64,000 nt of DNA, taken from contig CAYMVO010000003.1 in the NCBI GenBank assembly GCA_964393975.1, forward strand, positions 1 to 64,000, written 5' to 3'. Numbering within the stretch: position 1 is the first letter of the stretch; each line of letters starts with the position of its first letter. The notes under the pieces are model-generated. The model searched no databases and was not told the origin of the DNA. It was given only the letters and a program-made list of their open reading frames with translations. Position numbers and translations under genes: made by a program. Of this stretch, positions 35,728-42,915 are shown piece after piece. This DNA is from CALVNN01 sp964393975 (GTDB lineage Bacteria; Bacillota; Clostridia; Christensenellales; UBA1242).

Positions 35728-35886
35728 ATGAAAAACGATTTAAGAAAAGAATTAAAAACAAAAGAAGAAGTAATGGAGTATCTTGTCGATGCAATTGATA
35801 CTTTTTTGGAGGATGAAATATCCAAAAACATTAAGATAGAAATGTGTGGTGATGACATTTGTATCAGTTTAAATAGAGAGGACTAA
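35728..35886 (+). CDS. 52-aa micro-protein upstream of spoIVA
   Basis: ATG 35728 follows AAAGGAGATG; the longer in-frame extension to 35677 overlaps the previous ORF and lacks a ribosome binding site. The acidic protein starts MKNDLRKELKTKEEVMEYLV and ends in EMCGDDICISLNRED. The end resembles the VQDDCIVVKLSG end of the neighbouring 44-aa protein (acidic-Cys-Ile-hydrophobic-x-Leu). No terminator separates it from spoIVA. Confidence 0.65.
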   Translation: MKNDLRKELKTKEEVMEYLVDAIDTFLEDEISKNIKIEMCGDDICISLNRED

Positions 35887-35900
35887 AAAATTAAATTTTA

Positions 35901-35929
35901 TCATATTGTTTTTTGATGACGCATAATAT
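35901..35929 (+). promoter_or_regulatory. Sigma-E promoter of spoIVA
   Basis: TCATATT (35901-35907), exactly 14 nt, then CATAATAT (35922-35929). B. subtilis sigma-E sites read KMATATT-N14-CATACAAT. The predicted start is about 20 nt before the spoIVA ATG. Mother-cell expression of spoIVA by sigma-E is established in B. subtilis. Confidence 0.85.
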
Positions 35930-35954
35930 ATATCAAATTAGATTCGGAGGTTTT

Positions 35955-37433
35955 ATGAAACAGTTTGAAGTTTATGAAGACATCGCCGAGAGAACTAACG
36001 GTGATATCTATGTTGGCGTTGTCGGTCCTGTTAGGTGTGGCAAGTCTACATTTATAACAAGGTTTATGAAGTTATTAGTTCTACCTAATATCACTAATAA
36101 GTATAGTTTGGAGCGTGCAAAAGATGAGTTGCCTCAAGCGGGAGATGGTAAAACTGTTATGACTACACAACCTAAATTTGTACCTAATGAGTCGGTGAAA
36201 ATCACCGTCAAAGATAAAGTCTCTCTCAATGTGAGAATGATTGACTGTGTAGGGTATTTGGTGAGTGGGGCGTTAGGACAAAAGGAGGGCGAAAAGCCTA
36301 GACTAGTAAAGACTCCGTGGAGTGATACGGAGATGTCTTTTGAGGAGGCGGCGCAAATAGGTACGACAAAGGTTATTGAGGAGCATAGCACAATAGCAGT
36401 GCTTATGACTACGGATGGCACTGTTACGGATATCCCGAGAGAGAGCTACATAGAGGCGGAGGAAAAGGTCGCTTGTAGACTCGCAAAAGCAAACAAACCT
36501 TTTGTAATTGTACTAAACACAAACGAACCAAATACTAATAAGTGTAAAACGCTGGTAGCAGAACTTGAAGAAAAATACAATGCTCCTGTCATTGCTTTAG
36601 ATGTGGAGTCAATGAATGAGGATGATATTGATAACATTTTTGAAAAGATGCTTACACAGTTTCCGCTTGTCAGTATAAAGGTAAAATTACCTAGTTGGCT
36701 AGAGACGTTACCATTTGATAACGAACTTATCCAAGAGATTACCGCCGAGGTGAGTCGTATGGCGGATGGAGTAAAGAAGATAGGCGAGGTCAAGAGTGAT
36801 AATGTGCTTTTTATGGATAGTGATAAATTTGAGCCTTTGGTGGTGCAAAATATTGATTTGGGCGAAGGTAAAATAGTATTTGTAGTCACTCCAAAGCCGA
36901 ACCTATTTTATAGTGTGCTTAGTAATGAGTGCGGAATGGAAATACGAGATGATTCGCATTTGATGGGGTGTTTGAAGCAACTCACTCACGCGAAAAATGA
37001 GTACGACAAGCTAAAATTGGCACTAGCTGATGTCGGTGAGACTGGTTACGGTGTGGTTTATCCAAATCTTGATGAGATGAAGTTGGAGGAACCGCAAGTC
37101 GTAAAGCAAGGTAACAGATCGGCAATAAGACTCAAAGCTAGTGCGCCGAGTCTACATATCATACGTGTGGATGTCGAGACCGAAATAAATCCTATTGTGG
37201 GGAGTGAAGTGCAAAGTGATGAGCTTATGAAAAACTTGCTTAGTGAGTATGAGTCTAACCCTTTGGGGTTATGGCAAACAAATATGTTTGGAAAGTCATT
37301 ACACGAACTCGTAAAGGAGGGGTTGACCTCAAAACTAAATGCTATGCCTATTGATGTCCAAAAGAAAATGCGAAAGACTTTGTCTCGTGTCGTGAATGAA
37401 GGGCGAGGTGGAGTCATTTGTATACTTTTGTGA
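35955..37433 (+). CDS. spoIVA: Stage IV sporulation protein A (SpoIVA)
   Basis: SpoIVA is the ATPase that polymerises on the forespore outer membrane and forms the basement layer of the spore coat. From ATG 35955 (after CGGAGG) it has 492 aa, the same length as the B. subtilis protein. It is collinear throughout: FEVYEDIAERTNGDIYVGVVG, Walker A GPVRCGKST, TTQPKFVPNE, the Walker B-like region IDCVGYLVSGA, EHSTIAVLMTTDGTVTDIPR and a C-terminal RVVNEGRGGVICILL. The next 800 nt contain no gene. The sigma-E-type promoter upstream fits mother-cell expression. Confidence 0.98.
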   Translation: MKQFEVYEDIAERTNGDIYVGVVGPVRCGKSTFITRFMKLLVLPNITNKYSLERAKDELPQAGDGKTVMTTQPKFVPNESVKITVKDKVSLNVRMIDCVGYLVSGALGQKEGEKPRLVKTPWSDTEMSFEEAAQIGTTKVIEEHSTIAVLMTTDGTVTDIPRESYIEAEEKVACRLAKANKPFVIVLNTNEPNTNKCKTLVAELEEKYNAPVIALDVESMNEDDIDNIFEKMLTQFPLVSIKVKLPSWLETLPFDNELIQEITAEVSRMADGVKKIGEVKSDNVLFMDSDKFEPLVVQNIDLGEGKIVFVVTPKPNLFYSVLSNECGMEIRDDSHLMGCLKQLTHAKNEYDKLKLALADVGETGYGVVYPNLDEMKLEEPQVVKQGNRSAIRLKASAPSLHIIRVDVETEINPIVGSEVQSDELMKNLLSEYESNPLGLWQTNMFGKSLHELVKEGLTSKLNAMPIDVQKKMRKTLSRVVNEGRGGVICILL

Positions 37434-37479
37434 GTGTATACATAAATAATCTTGAGTGGCATAGCAAATTTAATAGAAT

Positions 37480-37647
37480 ATTATCCTTATCGGATAATTT
37501 TGCGTGAAACTCGTTAAAAAAATGTGGTTTGATTTTATGTCAAAATTTGATAATACAATCACAATATTTTCTCTTATATTTAAAAAAATAATAAATCTAA
37601 TCAATTAAAATAGGAACTTTATTGGTAAAATGAAGTCCCTTTTTTTA
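37480..37647 (+). terminator. Two candidate terminators after spoIVA
   Basis: A first hairpin ATTATCC/GGATAAT (37480-37498) has a weak T-run. A second, GGAACTT/AAGTCCC (37613-37639, one mismatch), is followed by seven T and is the stronger candidate. Confidence 0.6.
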
Positions 37648-37649
37648 TC

Positions 37650-38100
37650 CTAAGTCGTAAGGTAAGCGTCATATAAATATCACACTCAAACCGCTTTTAC
37701 GGCTCTCTAGCACTGGTGTCGACGCATATTTTTGTAAAAAATTTATGGCTCAGGAGGACATAGGGTGAGTATTTGAGGTCGTGCCCTGAGCATTTTTAGT
37801 GGTTTTCGGCGTTAGTGCCGACTGCATGCTTATAACATAAGGTGGGCTTTTTTTTATAAATATAGCTCAATAAAAAAGTATATTGATAGAGAGTATGCTA
37901 TCTTAAAAAGCGTACGCGTAGTGAAGACTAGCGCAAGGCATTGTGTAACAACGCGGTTTGCGGTCCTATGGTCTAATATCTTACTCTAATAAAACATATC
38001 CTTTTTATATATGCGTATTTTGCACCTGTGGCATTATAGCTAGGCGGGACCGCTTTTTTCTATCTTTGTAATGGATATTTATCGTTTTAAAGAGTGTTAA
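37650..38100 (+). ncRNA. Gene-free but structured region, candidate non-coding RNA(s)
   Basis: This 450-nt stretch between spoIVA and the Rho-like gene has no ORF yet is less AT-rich than ordinary intergenic DNA here. Block one (about 37680-37860) has a perfect 7-bp stem GCTCAGG/CCTGAGC (37748-37754 with 37785-37791), possible outer pairing of GACGC with GCGTT, and a CGGC/GCCG hairpin, then T8. Block two (about 37905-38060) ends in a terminator-like stem GCGGTCC/GGACCGC (37960-37966 with 38047-38053) followed by T6. I see no signatures of tmRNA, RNase P RNA or SRP RNA. A 6S-like RNA is possible but unproven. Confidence 0.4.
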
Positions 38101-38141
38101 TCTCAAAGGAGATATTTCTGATATCTTTTTTTAAATAAGTA

Positions 38142-38169
38142 TTGCTTTTTTGTAAAATAATGTTATAAT
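38142..38169 (+). promoter_or_regulatory. Promoter of the Rho-like / rpoZ operon
   Basis: TTGCTT (38142-38147) and TATAAT (38164-38169), 16-nt spacer, about 60 nt before the chosen start. Confidence 0.65.
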
Positions 38170-38234
38170 ATAAAATGTAAGCAATATAAATGGCTTGCGT
38201 TATTTATATTGTAATTTATAAAATGGAGTGTGAA

Positions 38235-39539
38235 ATGGAGAACACTAGAGATGAGCTTTTAAAGTTTGGAATTTATCAACTTAGAACGATTGGTCGTGAG
38301 GTCGGTGTAAAATTGCCTACAACATACAATAAAAATGACCTTATTAATGAAATATTGAGCGTAACAAGTGGTGAGAAAGAGCCGTATTTTAAACAAACTA
38401 AAAAAGGTAGACCGCCAAAAGAGATAAAGCAAGAAATTTTTGATAAAAGCAATCAAAAATTAAGCGATTATTTGAGAGTTAGTAGAGAGGAACTGTTTTA
38501 TCTAAATGACAACTCTAGAGACTATGAGTCAAAAGAGGAGATTGATATTAACGGACTACTATTGACTTGTGATGATTACAAGGTCATTGTCCCTTGCAAA
38601 TGGTCGGGTAATTTTTGTTTTGTTACTGAAAATAGCGTATCAGTTTATAATCTAAAAGAGGGTGATTATATTGTCGGTAAAGCGAAAATCAAACTTTCGT
38701 GCAATAGATGTGTCTTGACGCAGGTTATATCGGTAAATGGGCAAAGCTTTGTGGACGAGTCAAAGCAAGACATAGATAATACTTTGAGTGTGATTGAAAG
38801 TCCGCTCTTAAGTGACGCCGAAAATGTTTTTATCAAGTCTATTTGTCCTATGGAGCCGAGAGACAGGGTGTTAGCGGTCGCGGAAAATAAAAAATCACTT
38901 TTTATAGGTATGTATTCACTTGTCAAAAATTTGGTCGCAAATCCTAATAACAAAGTGGTTTGTATACTGACAAATTGTAATTTTGAAGAGATAAACGTCT
39001 TTGGAGCTATCGAGGGACTTACTTTGATAGCGTCCGCTTTTGATGTCGAGGACTCGTGTCAATTAGGTCAGTATGAATTGGCACTAAAACATATAAATAG
39101 GTTGTGCGAGGAGTCTGACAAAAATATTATTGAGGTGATTGTAGATTTGGGTGCTGTTATAGGCGTTTATAATCATACTCAAGAGGCAAATCAGACATTT
39201 TACAAACTAAAAACAAACTTTTCGTCTGCAAAAAAATTAAAAAATTCATTGACAATTATATATGGTTTGGTGTACAATACTAGTGGTTATAGTGAGCTAG
39301 ATGGATTGGAAAATCTAAAGATTACTTTTCCTAATGATGAGTATTCTAGAGATTTCAAGTTTAAGATTGATATTCTTCACACTGAGAGGAGTGGATTTTT
39401 TGAGGTCAAAGATTTGCTTCGTACTAAAATTGATTCGTTTGTAAAGAGTGGCGAATATGAAGAGCGACATCTAGAGCTGGAAAGACTAGTGGAGTCTTGC
39501 AGTGTAGGGCAAGATCTAATAGAAAGACTAAAAATGTAA
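38235..39539 (+). CDS. Rho-like protein lacking ATPase motifs (pseudo-Rho)
   Basis: The 434-aa protein is collinear with transcription terminator Rho. It has a Rho N-terminal SAP-like helical domain (1-50, LLKFGIYQLRTIGREVGV), a basic linker (KKGRPPKE) and a cold-shock-like RNA-binding fold (about 100-175, SVSVYNLKEGDYIVGKAKI). A RecA-type domain follows (about 195-400): ICPMEPRDRVLAV, VCILTNCNFEEI, LIASAFDVEDS, then IIEVIVDLGAVIGVYN and ILHTERSGFFEVKDLL, each aligning with a Rho block. The P-loop (PPKAGKTT in Rho) is ENKKSLFI at about 214-222, the catalytic DERPEE block is lost and the arginine-finger region is not conserved. ATG 38235 is chosen for GGAG at 38225-38228. rpoZ follows after 14 nt. 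Confidence 0.72.
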   Translation: MENTRDELLKFGIYQLRTIGREVGVKLPTTYNKNDLINEILSVTSGEKEPYFKQTKKGRPPKEIKQEIFDKSNQKLSDYLRVSREELFYLNDNSRDYESKEEIDINGLLLTCDDYKVIVPCKWSGNFCFVTENSVSVYNLKEGDYIVGKAKIKLSCNRCVLTQVISVNGQSFVDESKQDIDNTLSVIESPLLSDAENVFIKSICPMEPRDRVLAVAENKKSLFIGMYSLVKNLVANPNNKVVCILTNCNFEEINVFGAIEGLTLIASAFDVEDSCQLGQYELALKHINRLCEESDKNIIEVIVDLGAVIGVYNHTQEANQTFYKLKTNFSSAKKLKNSLTIIYGLVYNTSGYSELDGLENLKITFPNDEYSRDFKFKIDILHTERSGFFEVKDLLRTKIDSFVKSGEYEERHLELERLVESCSVGQDLIERLKM

Positions 39540-39553
39540 GGAGTTTAGAGATT

Positions 39554-39751
39554 ATGTTATTTGAGCCACCAGTGGAGAAAATGGTAGAAAAAGTTGGTAA
39601 TGGTTACTTGCTAGCAAATTTAATGGCAAAAAGAGGTAAGATGTTGTATCAACATCCAACAGATGAGCTATCTTCTGGTAAAAAGACTGAGCTTCAAGTC
39701 GCTGCCGAAGAGATTTATTCGGGCAAAGTTTCTATAGAACCAAAAGATTAG
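39554..39751 (+). CDS. rpoZ: RNA polymerase omega subunit
   Basis: 65-aa omega that aids RNA polymerase assembly. It begins MLFEPPVEKMVEKVGNGYLL, with ANLMAKRGKML and the C-terminal KKTELQVAAEEIYSGKVSI. ATG 39554 follows AAGGAG overlapping the end of the Rho-like gene, so the two are co-transcribed. In most Firmicutes rpoZ follows gmk; here the neighbour is the Rho-like gene and no gmk is present. Confidence 0.9.
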   Translation: MLFEPPVEKMVEKVGNGYLLANLMAKRGKMLYQHPTDELSSGKKTELQVAAEEIYSGKVSIEPKD

Positions 39752-39773
39752 ATCATATTAGGAGGGTGCAACT

Positions 39774-40400
39774 ATGGACTTTATGAATGATTTTTGCGAT
39801 GACGCTAAGATTTTGAGAACTAGGAAAAATAAATTGAGTCCTTTTTTGTCAGTATTGCTATATTGTTTTGGACGATTGGGTGCGGGGGTGTTGGTACCTA
39901 TTGTTATATTTACCTTTATGACTGCGACCGTTGTGTTTTACGGGTTTGATAGTCCTAATCGTTTTGAGTATTGGTATGGTATTATCATTGTGCTAGTGAC
40001 TGTTGTTTTGAGTTTGCTAGTGATAATTGGTGTGAGGTCTTTGTACAAAAAGAGTAAAGGTACCGCGAGACTTGTTTTTGCGTTGCAATCTGTTTCCGAT
40101 GCTTTGAGGTTTGAGAGCAAGGAGATAGATAGAGCGTTGAGGCGTTTTGATAGAGCAAAGACTAATATTGATAAGGTCTACGCCCTTAACTATATATATT
40201 TGACAAATGAGGAATTACTCGGTGAGATAGATAGTCATTTGAAAGATTTTACACAGTTAAAGGATACACCGAAAAATCGTGAAGTGTATGAGGTCTTGGT
40301 TGCGTTAGCTGAAAAAGTTGAGGTGTACAAGGCAAAATGTGAGGCAAATAGAATGGCGTTTATTGATGTAAACAATTTGAACGCGTCAAGTGGGGAGTGA
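39774..40400 (+). CDS. Two-pass membrane protein with helical C-terminal domain
   Basis: 208 aa, unrecognised. A basic N-terminus (RTRKNKLSPF) leads into two membrane segments (about 28-52 and 63-88: GAGVLVPIVIFTFMTATVVF and IIIVLVTVVLSLLVIIGV). A cytoplasmic helical, probably coiled-coil domain follows to the end (LRFESKEIDRALRRFDRAK). It lies 22 nt after rpoZ behind AGGAGGG, so it is probably in the same operon. The next gene at 40523 is also a membrane/helical protein but has its own promoter. Confidence 0.7.
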   Translation: MDFMNDFCDDAKILRTRKNKLSPFLSVLLYCFGRLGAGVLVPIVIFTFMTATVVFYGFDSPNRFEYWYGIIIVLVTVVLSLLVIIGVRSLYKKSKGTARLVFALQSVSDALRFESKEIDRALRRFDRAKTNIDKVYALNYIYLTNEELLGEIDSHLKDFTQLKDTPKNREVYEVLVALAEKVEVYKAKCEANRMAFIDVNNLNASSGE

Positions 40401-40461
40401 GCCAAATGGCTCGCTTTTTGCTAAAAAATAGAAAAATTAGGACTTTATTTTGATTTGAGTA

Positions 40462-40490
40462 TTGACATATTTGAGTAAATAATATATACT
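40462..40490 (+). promoter_or_regulatory. Promoter of the 40523 gene
   Basis: TTGACA (40462-40467) and TATACT (40485-40490), 17-nt spacer. The predicted start (about 40497) leaves the ATG at 40502 only five bases in, which supports ATG 40523. Confidence 0.85.
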
Positions 40491-40522
40491 ATTTATTAGT
40501 TATGTACAAGGTTGGTGAGTGT

Positions 40523-41356
40523 ATGGCTTATAACGATTTAGGTTTTAGAGAATTTGATTTAGATAGGATTATAAGAGCAGTTAATAATGAAAAGAATGAG
40601 TATAATTGGTTTCAAAGGGCGTATGACAACTTTGCATATTCGCTTAGGGGCGTTGTAGCAGGTGGTTTGCGTTCTGCTACGGGGTTTATAGTGACTGCGC
40701 TTGCGTTGAATTATGTGATACCAGTGTCTGAGCCTGTTGGTATTGCTTTTGGTGTGGGTGTTGCGAGCTCTATTGTTCCGCCAGTTGTTAATACTAAGTT
40801 GAATAAACATAGGTCTATAAATTATCACCATATTCTTAGTGCGATTAGGTATTTTAAAGAGGACTTGCAAGCGTCTAAGACTGTTATGAAAAAGCTAGAA
40901 AAGAGTCTTATAAATGTCGTCGAAAAAGAAAGGAAAAAAGGTATTGATTTGTCAGAAGAAAAGCTTGATCTAATGCAAAGGTTTGCAGGGTGTCTCGGTG
41001 ACTCTGTCAAGAAGTTTGACGCAAAATTATTGGAGCTAAATGAGCAATATGATGAGTCAGTCTGCGAAAAAGGTCTAAAAAAGAAGCATAAAAAGATGCA
41101 CGATATTATAAAGTATATATCTGGTATACGTGACCATATAGATGATTTGTATGATGATGCGTGCTATGTTTGTAATGTGATAAGTGGTGAGTATACATAC
41201 GATCCTGATTATACACGTGGCAATAAACTATTTCAATATATGGATGAAGAGCTCTATGATGAGCAATTAAGAGAATACATTAGTCAAGGAAAAGATGTGA
41301 TTACAAATTATGATTTTGATAGATATGACGGCAAGACAGCCGAAAGGAATATCTAA
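40523..41356 (+). CDS. Membrane protein with hairpin anchor and coiled-coil domain
   Basis: 277 aa, unrecognised. The start MAYNDLGFREFDL is chosen from promoter geometry. A hydrophobic hairpin lies at about 42-90 (GFIVTALALNYVIPV and GIAFGVGVASSIVPPV). Then comes a long Lys/Glu-rich helical region (about 100-215, KEDLQASKTVMKKLEKSL). The tail is acidic and Tyr-rich (DPDYTRGNKLFQYMDEELYD). Its plan, hydrophobic hairpin plus helical domain, resembles the preceding 208-aa protein without clear sequence identity. It ends at a bidirectional terminator. Confidence 0.68.
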   Translation: MAYNDLGFREFDLDRIIRAVNNEKNEYNWFQRAYDNFAYSLRGVVAGGLRSATGFIVTALALNYVIPVSEPVGIAFGVGVASSIVPPVVNTKLNKHRSINYHHILSAIRYFKEDLQASKTVMKKLEKSLINVVEKERKKGIDLSEEKLDLMQRFAGCLGDSVKKFDAKLLELNEQYDESVCEKGLKKKHKKMHDIIKYISGIRDHIDDLYDDACYVCNVISGEYTYDPDYTRGNKLFQYMDEELYDEQLREYISQGKDVITNYDFDRYDGKTAERNI

Positions 41357-41375
41357 TTATAATGCTATACAAGAA

Positions 41376-41415
41376 AAGATCGTTGGTATAAAAATTTGTA
41401 CCAACGGTCTTTTGT
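41376..41415. terminator. Bidirectional terminator between convergent genes
   Basis: AAGATCGTTGGTA pairs with TACCAACGGTCTT around a 10-nt loop. T-rich tracts flank it in both directions. Confidence 0.85.
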
Positions 41416-41426
41416 GTAATGATTAT

Positions 41427-41759
41427 TTAAAAAATATTTGATACACTAAGTTCTGTATAAGTTCTTTCAAAAGCAGATATCATAAGCACTATCATACATA
41501 CCGATAATAGTACACCAATGATAGCACCTTTAATAGCCATTTTAGAATTTTTAGGTGCATCTTTTCGCCACGCCAAGAAAAGAATAAAACCTATCAATGG
41601 AAAAAAGAAACCTAAAAACCCCCAACCGATACTACCCGTGTCCACTGCGTTTTTATCTGGATCGAATGAAGAGTTGCTATCTTCCTTTACCAATCTACCA
41701 CAATGTAGACAAACATCAGCGTTATCATTTAGTAGACTACCACAATATTTACAATACAT
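41427..41759 (-). CDS. Zinc-ribbon protein with two membrane segments
   Basis: 110 aa. The N-terminal zinc ribbon has two CxxC pairs (MYCKYCGSLL and VCLHCGRLV). A short acidic/Ser linker follows, then two membrane segments (GFLGFFFPLIGFILFLAW and AIIGVLLSVCMIVLMISAF). This architecture is common in Clostridia, usually annotated zinc ribbon domain-containing protein. Function unknown. Shine-Dalgarno AAGGAG on the minus strand. Confidence 0.82.
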   Translation of the reverse strand: MYCKYCGSLLNDNADVCLHCGRLVKEDSNSSFDPDKNAVDTGSIGWGFLGFFFPLIGFILFLAWRKDAPKNSKMAIKGAIIGVLLSVCMIVLMISAFERTYTELSVSNIF

Positions 41760-41956
41760 ACTAACTCCTTTAATAAACTAACATATTTTATGGTACTAAT
41801 GATATCATAAAAATGACTAAATTGCAATATAATAATTTGTAGTTTTGTATTAAAATCAAAATCTAATAGCAAAAATTTATTTGCGTAATTTTTTTCGTTT
41901 GTTTGAGTGACCTATAACAGTACAAAATATGTGTAGTAGTCTAGTGGCGTATGGGA

Positions 41957-41999
41957 CTAAAAAACTACAAGGTAGACAAAAGCCTTGTAGCTTTTTTTT
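41957..41999. terminator. Terminator of the GDPD gene (bidirectional)
   Basis: CTACAAGG/CCTTGTAG hairpin with an A-run on the left and eight T on the right, abutting the GDPD stop on the minus strand. Confidence 0.85.
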
Positions 42000-42726
42000 A
42001 GATGGTAGGGACAAAGTTTTCAAAAATGATATTGTCGCAACAACCTGCTATCTTTAGGTAATCACTTTGACTATTTACAGTCCAAGCAAGAAGTGGTAAC
42101 TCTTTATGCTTTTTGACATAGCGATTAGGTAGGTCTTGAGCGTTGTAACTAATAAAATCAGGTCTAGCAATCTTATTGAAAAACATTCTCTTTAAAAAGT
42201 ATTTTCTAAATATAGACATCTTAGTACCTTTAAAGAAACTAGATAATTGACCACGCAAGACTTGTGGTGCATTATGAGCGAACCACTCTAAGACGTAAGG
42301 GTTAAAACTTTGAATAGCGTATTCACCTTTGTAATCTTTTAGTAGTCGTAGTAGCGCGGACTCTAATTCGCCAACCTTACTACCGCTATTTTTTATCTCA
42401 ATCAAGATTGGCGTCTTGCCGTCAATAGCACTTAGGACTTCCTCTAGTGTAGGAATGGTGTATTTTGTGTTTAAAATATGGCAAGAGGATAAATCTTCCT
42501 TTTTAAGGTTTTTCAAATAGCCATCCTTGCCCGTAAGCCTACAAAGTCTATCATCGTGAAAAACGACGATAGTACCATCGGATATTTGCTGAACATCTAG
42601 CTCTACAGCAAAACCATTTTCCACCGCAAGATTGAACGCTCCTAAAGTATTTTCAGGGTTTTCATCATTATGAAATCCTCTATGTGCGATATATTTATTA
42701 ACTAACCAACTATCAAATAAACTCAT
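41998..42726 (-). CDS. Glycerophosphodiester phosphodiesterase family protein
   Basis: Hydrolyses glycerophosphodiesters to glycerol-3-phosphate and an alcohol. The 242-aa TIM barrel has the GDPD motifs in order: IAHRGFHNDENPENTLGAF (catalytic His, then the Glu-Asn metal site), VELDVQQISDGTIVVFHDD (Glu-x-Asp and the second catalytic His), ILIEIKN and AIQSFNPYVL. No signal peptide is present, so it should be cytoplasmic. Monocistronic on the minus strand, divergent from lepA. Confidence 0.93.
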   Translation of the reverse strand: MSLFDSWLVNKYIAHRGFHNDENPENTLGAFNLAVENGFAVELDVQQISDGTIVVFHDDRLCRLTGKDGYLKNLKKEDLSSCHILNTKYTIPTLEEVLSAIDGKTPILIEIKNSGSKVGELESALLRLLKDYKGEYAIQSFNPYVLEWFAHNAPQVLRGQLSSFFKGTKMSIFRKYFLKRMFFNKIARPDFISYNAQDLPNRYVKKHKELPLLAWTVNSQSDYLKIAGCCDNIIFENFVPTI

Positions 42727-42817
42727 ATTTTATACCTCTTTATGCTAAATTAAAGGTTTATGTGTTTATTATAACATATTTTTTTTAAAATTACTAGCAT
42801 TTTAAGGTAAAAATAAA

Positions 42818-42845
42818 TTGCCTTTTGATATTTTTATGATATACT
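42818..42845 (+). promoter_or_regulatory. Promoter of lepA-hemW
   Basis: TTGCCT (42818-42823) and TATACT (42840-42845), 16-nt spacer. Confidence 0.6.
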
Positions 42846-42915
42846 AAATAAGAAACAATTAATGGCTTGATGTTTTTAATTATAAGCGTTAAGAAAAATT
42901 TATTTAGGGATTTGT

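Noticed and set aside
37650..38100. Assignment as tmRNA, RNase P RNA, SRP RNA or 6S RNA
   Set aside because: No GAGGAAAGTCC-type RNase P core, no tmRNA tRNA-like ends, no GGAA SRP tetraloop helix; a 6S-type fold could not be drawn convincingly by eye.
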